Origin: Nostoc sp. CENA543
GTDB taxonomy: Bacteria; Cyanobacteriota; Cyanobacteriia; Cyanobacteriales; Nostocaceae
Assembly (NCBI RefSeq): GCF_002896875.1
Contig: NZ_CP023278.1
Location: 3,100,001 to 3,164,000 of the forward strand
Reading direction: 5' to 3'
Length of the DNA stretch: 64,000 nucleotides
The notes below the pieces were generated by a model. That model was given only the letters and a program-made list of their open reading frames with translations. It was not told where the DNA came from and ran no database searches. Below, piece by piece: positions 1 through 7,568 of this stretch. A program made the position numbers and the translations under genes. Position 1 is the first letter of the stretch. Each line of letters starts with the position of its first letter.

Positions 1-1279
1 TCAAATAAGTAATATCAGTACCCTATCCCGTACTGCTAAATCTTTGACGATTCCCACTATTTTACAAGTTAATCCTGCCATTACAGGCAACATAGAATCC
101 ATCACAGAAAAGTTTGGTAATCCTCATACAGAAATATCTGTAACTACTCTACAATCAAAAATTAATTGCTGGTTAGAATGGGGTGATTTATTGCAGGCGA
201 TCGCATCTGATATCTTAAGTGATGCCAACCTTGTAAATCAAACTAACATCCATCTTAATTATGCTAGTTTGTCAACGCAAATTCTGGAACTAGAAAATAA
301 CTTGCATAATAACTTATCTGCTAAACAAACATTAAAATTTGAAGCAGAATTATTGCAATTACAAACCAGGCTATCACTAGTTAAAAATACTATTCAAAAT
401 AGTCAAGGACTCTTAACTATAATGATTGCTCTATCATCATTTTGTGGTAAAAATGGATTTGCCATAGAATGGTTAGATGATGCTCATGGACTAATCATAT
501 CTACTAATAATAATTTCCAAGAATTGACTGAGATTCTTAATGAATGTGATATTTATGCCCATAAAATTGATGATTTTAAAAATACAATTTCAAATATAAA
601 ATATCAGCATAACCAGCCAATAATCAATAAAAAACATATAGACCAAAGGGAATTTAACTCCTCATATAAGGCTTTACGAAAACTGTTATTTATTTTTTCA
701 GGGCTAATCGTCTTAGGTATAGGTGGCTGGTTTGCTAAAACTCAGATTATACAAATTCAGCGTATGGCTGTGAATTTGTATCAAGAAAATACTGCTGAAA
801 ATACTTTTAAATCAGCTTTAAAACTAGGGACGGAAGCTTCTTTCATTGCTCAAAATCCTCCCCATACACTTCCAGTGTGGCAAAAAGCAGCATCCAAATG
901 GCAAAAGGCAATTGAACTTTTACAAAGCATTCCCGAAGAAACATCAGTTTCTATAAAAGCGCAGGAAAGACTCATTCGTTATCGACGTAATTATATCGCC
1001 ATCACCAAAAGGGCTAACACAGAAAAGAACGCCGTAGCCAAATTAGCAGCCGCAGAAAAACTCGCTACAGAAGCAAAATTCTTCATGGAAAATGCACCTA
1101 ACTCACTAATAGCTTGGCAACAAGCAAAAGATAAATGGCAGCAAGCAATTAAATTATTACAATCTATTCCCAAAAGTAGTTCTGTCTACGAACAAGCCCA
1201 AGCCAAACTGCCAAATTATCAAACTAATTATGCAGCAATTAATGCCATCATGGAAAATCGCCATCAATCTGTAAATTAA
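1..1279 (+). CDS. Membrane-anchored hypothetical protein with C-terminal repeats (5' end outside window)
   Basis: The frame is open to the left edge of the window; the first in-frame start-like codon is a TTG at 44 but no stop lies upstream of it, so the gene is cut by the window edge. The visible part has a soluble N-terminal half, one hydrophobic segment about two thirds along (bases about 690-740, core LFIFSGLIVLGIGGWF), then two copies of a roughly 70-residue unit (bases about 829-1000 and 1054-1230) each carrying a KWQ(K/Q)AI.LLQSIP core. The charged, alanine-rich repeats look helical. I do not recognise a named family. It is probably a single-pass membrane protein with the repeats on one side of the membrane; function unknown. 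Confidence 0.75.
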   Translation, partial: QISNISTLSRTAKSLTIPTILQVNPAITGNIESITEKFGNPHTEISVTTLQSKINCWLEWGDLLQAIASDILSDANLVNQTNIHLNYASLSTQILELENNLHNNLSAKQTLKFEAELLQLQTRLSLVKNTIQNSQGLLTIMIALSSFCGKNGFAIEWLDDAHGLIISTNNNFQELTEILNECDIYAHKIDDFKNTISNIKYQHNQPIINKKHIDQREFNSSYKALRKLLFIFSGLIVLGIGGWFAKTQIIQIQRMAVNLYQENTAENTFKSALKLGTEASFIAQNPPHTLPVWQKAASKWQKAIELLQSIPEETSVSIKAQERLIRYRRNYIAITKRANTEKNAVAKLAAAEKLATEAKFFMENAPNSLIAWQQAKDKWQQAIKLLQSIPKSSSVYEQAQAKLPNYQTNYAAINAIMENRHQSVN

Positions 1280-1389
1280 GGGCATGGAAGAGGAATTGGT
1301 GCAGGGTGCAGGGTGCAAGGGGGAGGAAAATTTCCCCATTTCTCCCACCCCCCCTGCCTTCTTTTGACTCCCAATTCCCAATCCCCAAA

Positions 1390-2622
1390 CTATCGAGTAA
1401 AAAACAAAAATCCTGTTTGTAATAAACCAACAATAAATCCTAAAATTCCCCCTAAAGTGACAATGGCTTGTAATTCATTTTTGACAATCCCTTCAATTGC
1501 ATTTTCTAAATCAGCAGGAGATGTAGATTTTACTCGGTCAACAATTACTTGATCTATCGATAAAATCGGAATTATTTGAGTTACTATTTGCTCTAAATCC
1601 TTCTCTAAATATCTTTCTAAAATTAGTGCTAACTCTTGAGAGACAACTTCTAAAGAAGTCATAACTACAGGTGAGTTACTCAGGCGATTTAAGAGTAATT
1701 TGGCAATATTTTCCCAGTTTACAGATTCAGTCAGTCCTTGTAATAAATCGCTTCCACTAGTTTGGATATACTGACGGACTGTTTCTCTTGTAGTTTTGCG
1801 GAGTTGACGAACTGTCCCGATTGGTAGATTTTGCAGCGATAAATTTTGGAGAATTTTTTTGAAGCGATCGCGCATCTGCAAATCTTTAATTAGTTCTTGT
1901 AATCTCTCATTAGTCGCTTCTTTTTCATCTAAGCAAAAGGTTCTTAAGCGTGTGAGTGTGTTTCGTAAACCAAACAAATTTGCTACTACCCAATAAGTAC
2001 CACTGGTTTTCTCACGGAAACTTTCATCGATAGTTTGAATTGTGCGATCGGTTAAAAAATCGATAATTGCTTGTCTTAATACATCTGGTGGTAAGACTAC
2101 TTCTAAAAACCAGTCAGCCAAACGTGTTGCTTGCTCATCACTCAGTTGCAACTCTAATAATATTTGGTCAAAAATCTGATTGATTTGTGGTTCTAAAAAA
2201 TCTTCTTGTCTAGCTAATACCTTCAATAGACGCGGTAATGATTCTCCTAACAAGTCGCGTAGGATACTGGCAACAACCTTACTAGTTTTCTGGTTTTTAT
2301 CAGTTTTAATTTGGTCTATTGCCAGTTGTAACAACCAGAGAATAGCCCCTTGCACTCGCTCAGTTTCTAATAATCGTCGTGCGAGTTTTTGTAATTCATC
2401 GGGTGTTAACAACGACCCCATGATCGTATCAGAAATATTTTTAGCCAAACGCTCCTGATTCGCCGGAATTAAGCCAGGAGTGAATGGCACTCTCTTACCA
2501 GCAATATAAATTGCGCGGTAAGGACGAAATAGCATCTTGATGGCTATATCATTTGTGAAATAGCCAATAATTCCACCCAATACAGGGGGCGATACATACA
2601 GTAAAACAGAAGACCAATCCAC
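1390..2622 (-). CDS. DUF445 family membrane protein
   Basis: A 410-residue protein starting at a GTG. The N-terminus ([19 protein letters not shown], followed by RPYRAIY and PFTPGLIP) is the signature of the DUF445/YheB group: a membrane hairpin, then a long soluble helical body, then a closing C-terminal membrane segment ([19 protein letters not shown]). Family function is not settled; related proteins are membrane-attached in many bacteria. It is separated from menG by a repeat-rich spacer and its 3' side is also bordered by CCCCAGT-like repeats, so it is probably transcribed alone. Family assignment is secure; role is not known. Confidence 0.85.
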   Translation of the reverse strand: MDWSSVLLYVSPPVLGGIIGYFTNDIAIKMLFRPYRAIYIAGKRVPFTPGLIPANQERLAKNISDTIMGSLLTPDELQKLARRLLETERVQGAILWLLQLAIDQIKTDKNQKTSKVVASILRDLLGESLPRLLKVLARQEDFLEPQINQIFDQILLELQLSDEQATRLADWFLEVVLPPDVLRQAIIDFLTDRTIQTIDESFREKTSGTYWVVANLFGLRNTLTRLRTFCLDEKEATNERLQELIKDLQMRDRFKKILQNLSLQNLPIGTVRQLRKTTRETVRQYIQTSGSDLLQGLTESVNWENIAKLLLNRLSNSPVVMTSLEVVSQELALILERYLEKDLEQIVTQIIPILSIDQVIVDRVKSTSPADLENAIEGIVKNELQAIVTLGGILGFIVGLLQTGFLFFTR

Positions 2623-2635
2623 AGTTTTTTGGATT

Positions 2636-2695
2636 TATAATTAGGGACTGGGGATTAGGGATTAGGGACTGGGAGTAGGGGGAGTAGGAAAAAAA
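2636..2695. repeat. Heptanucleotide-type tandem repeat (GGGACTG/GGGATTA)
   Basis: Degenerate tandem units of the form GGGACTGGGGATTAGGGA sit in the short spacer between the DUF445 gene and menG. This belongs to the short tandemly repeated repetitive sequences of heterocystous cyanobacteria. No coding content. Confidence 0.7.
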
Positions 2696-2751
2696 CAACC
2701 ATGCCCTGTTTGCCCAATTCTCAATGTCCAATGCCCCGTTTGTCCCATGAC

Positions 2752-3441
2752 TTATTTAACAACTACCAATACTCCCATCATACCGTTCGCAATGGGGTAG
2801 TGTGTGGCTGAGGTAAACCCAACTTCGTAGGCTAACTCTACTTGTTCTCTCCCTTGAGGAAAGCGGTCTAAGCTGGGGCTGATGTAAGCGTATTCTTCCT
2901 TCATCCCCATACGCTCGGCCATAGGGACAACTATATGATCTAAATACCATTGTTGAAAGGCGCGAAATTGCTGATTATTGGGGCGATGAAAGTCTAAGAT
3001 GGCTGCTCGTTTTTCTGGTTTGAGGACGCGGTGTAGTTCTTGGAGGCTGCGGCGAATATCTTTGACATTTCTTAAACCATAGCCCATCGTAGCAGCGTCA
3101 AATTGATTATCTTCAAAAGGTAAATTCAGGACATCCGCCTCTACCCAGGAAATGGCAAATTGGGGATAATGAGTTTGAGAGCGTTCTTTAGCGGTTGCAA
3201 GCAAGTTGGCGGAAAAGTCCACTCCATAGACTTTACCGGTTTTCCCTGCACGTCTAGCCAAGCTCAAGGCTAAATCACCACTACCACAACATAAATCAAG
3301 ACAGGTATCCCCAGTCTGAACCGCACTCCATTTAATGGCCATTTCCTTCCAGATGCGATGTTGTCCCAAGCTTAACCAATCATTGAATTGGTCATAGACA
3401 GGCGCAATACGGTCAAAAATGGCGCGAATATCGTTAGTCAT
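2752..3441 (-). CDS. menG: Demethyl(phytyl)naphthoquinone methyltransferase MenG (UbiE family)
   Basis: A 229-residue SAM-dependent methyltransferase that would carry out the last ring methylation in phylloquinone (2-phytyl-1,4-naphthoquinone to vitamin K1), the photosystem I electron carrier. Visible signatures are the N-terminal IFDRIAPVYDQFNDWLS block, the SAM-binding motif LDLCCGSGD at about residues 48-56, and MGYGLRNVKD, a UbiE/MenG hallmark. The length fits the cyanobacterial MenG group. The ATG lies inside a TTAGTCA-type tandem repeat, so the first residues (MTN) are encoded by repeat units; the conserved region follows immediately, so this start is still credible. Confidence 0.93.
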   Translation of the reverse strand: MTNDIRAIFDRIAPVYDQFNDWLSLGQHRIWKEMAIKWSAVQTGDTCLDLCCGSGDLALSLARRAGKTGKVYGVDFSANLLATAKERSQTHYPQFAISWVEADVLNLPFEDNQFDAATMGYGLRNVKDIRRSLQELHRVLKPEKRAAILDFHRPNNQQFRAFQQWYLDHIVVPMAERMGMKEEYAYISPSLDRFPQGREQVELAYEVGFTSATHYPIANGMMGVLVVVK

Positions 3442-3500
3442 TAGTCATTAGTCAATGGTCATTAGTTATTTAACTATGGACTATGGACTATTGACTATGG
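3431..3500. repeat. TTAGTCA/GGACTAT heptamer tandem repeats
   Basis: Tandem copies of TTAGTCA run directly into degenerate GGACTAT units. The left end overlaps the start codon of menG on the minus strand. Confidence 0.85.
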
Positions 3501-3546
3501 ACTCTTAATTTAAATTTTTGCTCAACACTCAACACTCATCATTCAA

Positions 3547-3612
3547 CACCGGCTAAACGCCGCGAAGAAAGCTAACAGCACGGGCTAAACGCCCCGCTTC
3601 CGCTAACAGCAC
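3547..3612. repeat. Two tandem copies of a dispersed GGCTAAACGCC...GCTAACAGCAC repeat
   Basis: Two adjacent ~33 bp copies (about 3547-3581 and 3581-3612) of an element that recurs at 34874-34910, 40991-41029 and 50561-50600. The second copy contains the TAG stop of the response regulator gene that ends at 3603. Confidence 0.85.
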
Positions 3613-4547
3613 TCAGCACTTTTCATCGCGATCGCCACTAGTTCAGCTGAGAGACGAATCAGATTGAGTTCATCTTCTCTTAAAGAACTTGGTTGATGCC
3701 ACTGGAGGGATAATACACCTAAAATTTCACTGCGGTAAGCAATCGGGATGACTAAATGAGCTTGGACACCCGTTTCTTGATAATGGGTTGCACCTGCTAG
3801 TTTGGCTTCTTTGGCAACATTGAGTGCAACTTGCATTTGACCAGTGGCGATCGCTTCACTTGTGAGAGGATCTTGGTCTAGCCAGTTTTTGACTGTGCCT
3901 TCTGGAGAATAAAATCCTTGGGTGGCTGTGAGTGTTTTGTTGTTCACTAGCTGCAAAATACAGCTATCAGAGGCAAAGCTATCACAAAATGCTGTGGCAA
4001 CCGGTGTGAGGATGGCTTCTAAATTTTCGGCGGCTTGAGTCACCTGGACTAACACCGTTAACAATGACATTTGAGCGTTAGCGCGGCGCAGTTCTTCTGT
4101 CCTCTGTTTAAGTAGGTCATAGGTTTCGGCGGCGCGTTGTACAACCGCTTTGAGTTCCCCAGGGTCCCAAGGCTTGGTGATATATTTATACACCTGTCCG
4201 GCGTTAATTGCTTCTACCAAATCTTCTATATCAGTGAATCCCGTGAGAATTATCCTCACCGTATCTGGAAATTGTGGTACAGTTTTACTCAAAAACTCTG
4301 TACCTTTCATTTCTGGCATCCGTTGGTCAGATATGATGACAGCTACTTCTCCCTCTACCGCTAAGATTTCCAGCGCATTAATACCACTTTCAGCTTTCAG
4401 GACTTGAAAATCTCGGCGAAAGGTGCGATATAGCAAATCTAAATTATCTGGTTCATCATCAACTACTAAGATTTTGAGTTTTTTCGGTCTTTCTAAAGTT
4501 GCCATTGTACGATGATTTCTCTGGATGTCGGAAATAGTATCAGCCAT
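3603..4547 (-). CDS. Response regulator with N-terminal REC and C-terminal GAF domain
   Basis: A 314-residue protein. Residues about 25-145 form a receiver domain: acidic pair D30/D31 in LVVDDEP, probable phospho-acceptor D74 in ISDQRMPEM, and the conserved lysine in YITKPWD. A short helical linker (LLKQRTEELRRANAQ) leads into a GAF domain over about residues 160-310. There is no DNA-binding or enzymatic output domain, so output probably runs through the GAF domain or partner proteins; the RMPEMKGTEFL-type receiver resembles those linked to HD-GYP or histidine kinase systems. Its last residues (AECC) and stop codon come from the dispersed repeat at 3581-3612, suggesting that the original C-terminus was altered by the repeat. 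Confidence 0.85.
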   Translation of the reverse strand: MADTISDIQRNHRTMATLERPKKLKILVVDDEPDNLDLLYRTFRRDFQVLKAESGINALEILAVEGEVAVIISDQRMPEMKGTEFLSKTVPQFPDTVRIILTGFTDIEDLVEAINAGQVYKYITKPWDPGELKAVVQRAAETYDLLKQRTEELRRANAQMSLLTVLVQVTQAAENLEAILTPVATAFCDSFASDSCILQLVNNKTLTATQGFYSPEGTVKNWLDQDPLTSEAIATGQMQVALNVAKEAKLAGATHYQETGVQAHLVIPIAYRSEILGVLSLQWHQPSSLREDELNLIRLSAELVAIAMKSAECC

Positions 4548-4784
4548 AGGACATTACCTGTAAAAATATTTATAGCCGTATATGCTTACCCAGCTTAGTA
4601 GATTATTTCTTTTCAGCCTTGCGGAAATCTACTAAGATAGTTCTTGCTAGCTGTGATGTGTTATTTGTAACGCAAAATTTTAACTAACGGTAGGGTGTAT
4701 ATATAGTAGGCGGATAAAGATTACAATAAGATTTGCCAACGCGGTGTCAATAAGCCTCTGTGGTAGTAACTGCAATTTGAGATT

Positions 4785-5867
4785 ATGACTGACTTATCAC
4801 CCAACACTCCCAATCCTGAAAATACTGCTGATTCAGCAGCAGAATTGTTACGCAAATTGAGACAAAAACAAGGTAATTGGGTGGAATGGGGATTAGCGAT
4901 CGCGACTCTGCAAAAATCCGGTTACAATCCCCAAGAGATTTTTGAAGCGACGGGATTTGAGCCGATTCAACAAAATCAGGTAGTTGTAGGCGCGCAAGTC
5001 TATAATTCCCTAGAAAAAGCTGGTGCATCGGAAGCAGCGCGATCGCATTATGCAACTCGCGGTAGTGATGTTTTATATGAACTGCGCCTACTCACCCAAG
5101 AACAACGCGCTGCGGCGGCGGAACTGACTTTTGAGCATAAACTCAATTTAGAAGAAGCTAGAGAAGTTGCCAAAGCCATTAAAGATTTTTCGTGGTTTCG
5201 CACTTTACCAGAAGGGTTTTCTGACCATCCAGGGGATGCTGTCGCCTATCAAGCTTGGAAGCTAGCACGACAAAACACAGATTTACAAGAGCGATCGCGC
5301 TTAATTGCTAAGGGTTTACGTTTTGCTCACACGCCAACAGCCAGAAAGCAAATTGAACAGTTATTAGTTGATTTTACGGTTGTTTCTCAACGTCCTGCCC
5401 CCATTCCGCCCTTTTATCGCTTTGATTCCGAAGAGGAATTACCCCGCATCGTCCCTGTAGTGGGTGAATTACCTTTAACACCCCAAGACTTCAAAGCCGT
5501 TCCCCTAGTAGAAGAAATTGAACCATTTCGCATCGTCAAATTTGCTGGTGAACAAGCTTGGGTAGCCTTACCTGGTTGGCAAGTGTTGTTAGGAGCAGAA
5601 GACCCAGTGGTAATTTTAGCAACAAGCGATCGCTTCCCTAGCCAAACTCACACTCAACCCGGCCCTGTATTAGTGGTCATAGACCGCAGTCAACGGGAAT
5701 GGAATGATTTTAGTTATTTTGTGGTCGATAAAGGCGGCGAGTTAGATTTTCGGTGGTTTGAAACAGAACCAGAAATTCCCATCCTGGGTAAAATCATCAT
5801 CATTGTTCGTCCACGGAAAATTCTAGATGAAGAAGTAACTAAAGATTCCTGGCAAATTGATGAATAG
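4785..5867 (+). CDS. raf1: Rubisco accumulation factor 1 (Raf1)
   Basis: A 360-residue protein matching the cyanobacterial Raf1 pattern: an alpha-helical N-terminal domain (LRKLRQKQGNWVEWGLA, then HYATRGSDVLYELR and LTQEQRAAAAEL), a linker, and a beta-rich C-terminal dimerisation domain beginning near residue 200. Raf1 is an assembly chaperone that brackets the Rubisco large-subunit dimer during holoenzyme assembly in the cytosol. It stands alone, divergent from the response regulator upstream and convergent with the gene at 5917. Family membership is clear from these blocks and from length. Confidence 0.9.
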   Translation: MTDLSPNTPNPENTADSAAELLRKLRQKQGNWVEWGLAIATLQKSGYNPQEIFEATGFEPIQQNQVVVGAQVYNSLEKAGASEAARSHYATRGSDVLYELRLLTQEQRAAAAELTFEHKLNLEEAREVAKAIKDFSWFRTLPEGFSDHPGDAVAYQAWKLARQNTDLQERSRLIAKGLRFAHTPTARKQIEQLLVDFTVVSQRPAPIPPFYRFDSEEELPRIVPVVGELPLTPQDFKAVPLVEEIEPFRIVKFAGEQAWVALPGWQVLLGAEDPVVILATSDRFPSQTHTQPGPVLVVIDRSQREWNDFSYFVVDKGGELDFRWFETEPEIPILGKIIIIVRPRKILDEEVTKDSWQIDE

Positions 5868-5916
5868 ATCAAATTAGATGGTTCACAACCATTTTTCTTG
5901 TTCTTTACTTTGCCTT

Positions 5917-6549
5917 TTACCTTATTTGAAGACCAATACGTTTGAGAATTTGCAGAATCGTATACATTTCTTGTTTAGAAGACAACGGCGCAAATACACT
6001 TGATAAGTCGTATTGAGGGATATCTTGTTGCTGCAATTTGATAAATAAAACATCATCCCCATTAGTCACCATACCAAATACGGATTGATGAGGATGAGGA
6101 TTAACCATGAGGTAAGCTAGTGCTTGTGGTATTGCAGACCAAACTGAAAGCGTGGTTTTTTTTGACTCTAAAACTACCACCCAAAACTGATTTTGCAATA
6201 CCAAAACATCAATTCGTCCGCGTAGCACTTCTTCCCCATCATTGATGATTAACTCCACTGATGATTCAGCTTTGATTTTAAAAGGAGGATCATAAAATCC
6301 GGCTAATGCTAATAAGGGGGAAACTACTAACAACATCACTGTCCCCTCTAACAAATTACCTTCACCACGATGATATATATACCTGCGCCGCAGAACATCC
6401 AAAGCATCTTTTTCAGTATTATTAATTTCTGGAAGTTCTGTAAACCACTCTGGGAAAAACTGCTCATCCTCGACTCGCTCCAGAGCAAATCGAGTTTCGA
6501 CATCAGTTAAGCTGGTAATCGCTTCTGTAATTGTGGCTATTCGCATCAT
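5917..6549 (-). CDS. Hypothetical protein with PD-(D/E)XK nuclease-like core (HsdR N-terminal type)
   Basis: A 210-residue protein common in filamentous cyanobacteria. The centre carries a probable PD-(D/E)XK nuclease core: LRGRIDVLVL followed by WVVVLESKK, giving the D...ExK spacing of restriction-endonuclease-like folds. Such orphan proteins are often named type I restriction subunit R because of this N-terminal-like fold, but no helicase, methylase or specificity gene is nearby, so a working restriction system is not supported. ATG codons occur at 6549 and 6546; either could start the protein. Confidence 0.7.
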   Translation of the reverse strand: MMRIATITEAITSLTDVETRFALERVEDEQFFPEWFTELPEINNTEKDALDVLRRRYIYHRGEGNLLEGTVMLLVVSPLLALAGFYDPPFKIKAESSVELIINDGEEVLRGRIDVLVLQNQFWVVVLESKKTTLSVWSAIPQALAYLMVNPHPHQSVFGMVTNGDDVLFIKLQQQDIPQYDLSSVFAPLSSKQEMYTILQILKRIGLQIR

Positions 6550-6639
6550 GATGACATCCTTTAACTGATTATATTCTCACTCACAATCACTCTTATTGAG
6601 TAGTTTTGAAGATGAGCCATGTCACTCAGCATTGATCAT

Positions 6640-7455
6640 TTATTTTTCTTGCCAGAGTTGACGTTGACTCAGTTCATTCAAAAACCCATCTAATAATCGC
6701 TTTAATACTTCTTCTCCTTCTTGTAAACTGCTGTGATTCAAACTTTCTAATTCTTGTTTGAGCATTTCTCCCAATGATTGCCAAGTAGTCCAGCCTAACT
6801 GTAATTCTGTCATGACTTGTATTACTTCATCATGAAGATAGGTCATTGAACCATCTTTACCGAATTTGTCAGGTAAATCATGAGCAATCATATATTGATA
6901 CAAATCATTGCTAAAGTTGCTAGTTGTGAAAACTAGGCTTCTTTCTTGGACTGCCCATTGTTTATCTAGAGGCTTTTCTGTCAGTAAAAGTAGATATGGT
7001 GTTTTGTGGATTTTTGTTTTATGCCGCCATAAACCATGTAAAAATAAGTATTTATGAATTTTTTGTAATGATAATGGTGTAGATTTAATTTTTAATTCGA
7101 TAAAACATCTGGATGTCATTGATTCTAAAACCACATCTGTTTGGATAAACTGAAATTTATCCAATTTTTCGATTAAAATTTTTTTGTCAATAAAATCAAT
7201 GCTGTATTCTGAATTATTGTCTATAACTTGGGAATTGAAAAATAAATTAATAATTTTGTATTTTATTCTTTTCGATATCACATCTAAAAAGATATTAAAA
7301 ATTAAGTTTAAAGGGACTTCACGGTGTCGTAATCTTTGAAATATCTCTTGATCATTCGTAATTTTATCCGATTTTTCTAACTCCCAAGGTTGATCATATA
7401 AATGTTCGGCATAGTTGTAAATTTGTGTAGTCCAATTAGCTGGTGTAGATGGCAT
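6640..7455 (-). CDS. Hypothetical protein, possible PD-(D/E)XK fold
   Basis: A 271-residue AT-rich gene. I do not recognise a named family. The middle contains QTDVVLES...RCFIELKIKS, a D...ExK arrangement compatible with a PD-(D/E)XK nuclease-like core, and the remainder is mixed charged helices, ending in LLDGFLNELSQRQLW. It follows another nuclease-like hypothetical in the same orientation (gap 90 bp) and precedes a strong terminator hairpin that closes the M16 peptidase gene. Related proteins in cyanobacteria are often described as transposase-like (Rpn family) nucleases; I cannot confirm that from sequence alone. Confidence 0.6.
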   Translation of the reverse strand: MPSTPANWTTQIYNYAEHLYDQPWELEKSDKITNDQEIFQRLRHREVPLNLIFNIFLDVISKRIKYKIINLFFNSQVIDNNSEYSIDFIDKKILIEKLDKFQFIQTDVVLESMTSRCFIELKIKSTPLSLQKIHKYLFLHGLWRHKTKIHKTPYLLLLTEKPLDKQWAVQERSLVFTTSNFSNDLYQYMIAHDLPDKFGKDGSMTYLHDEVIQVMTELQLGWTTWQSLGEMLKQELESLNHSSLQEGEEVLKRLLDGFLNELSQRQLWQEK

Positions 7456-7518
7456 ATAAACCTACTATGAATTAATAGTAACCGATAGCTCATCTAAGCT
7501 AACTTGATTTTTAATTAA

Positions 7519-7556
7519 TGCCAAGATGTCAAAGCATAATTTTTGACATCTTGGCA
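7519..7556 (-). terminator. Probable transcription terminator of the M16 peptidase gene
   Basis: A perfect 15-bp stem (TGCCAAGATGTCAAA pairing with TTTGACATCTTGGCA) around an 8-nt loop lies 12 bp past the peptidase stop codon. On the minus strand it is followed by TTAATTAAAAATC, giving a weak U-rich tail. Confidence 0.75.
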
Positions 7557-7568
7557 CAAAGAAAGTAA

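Noticed and set aside
5917-7455. Type I restriction-modification locus
   Set aside because: Only nuclease-like cores seen; no methylase, specificity or helicase gene.
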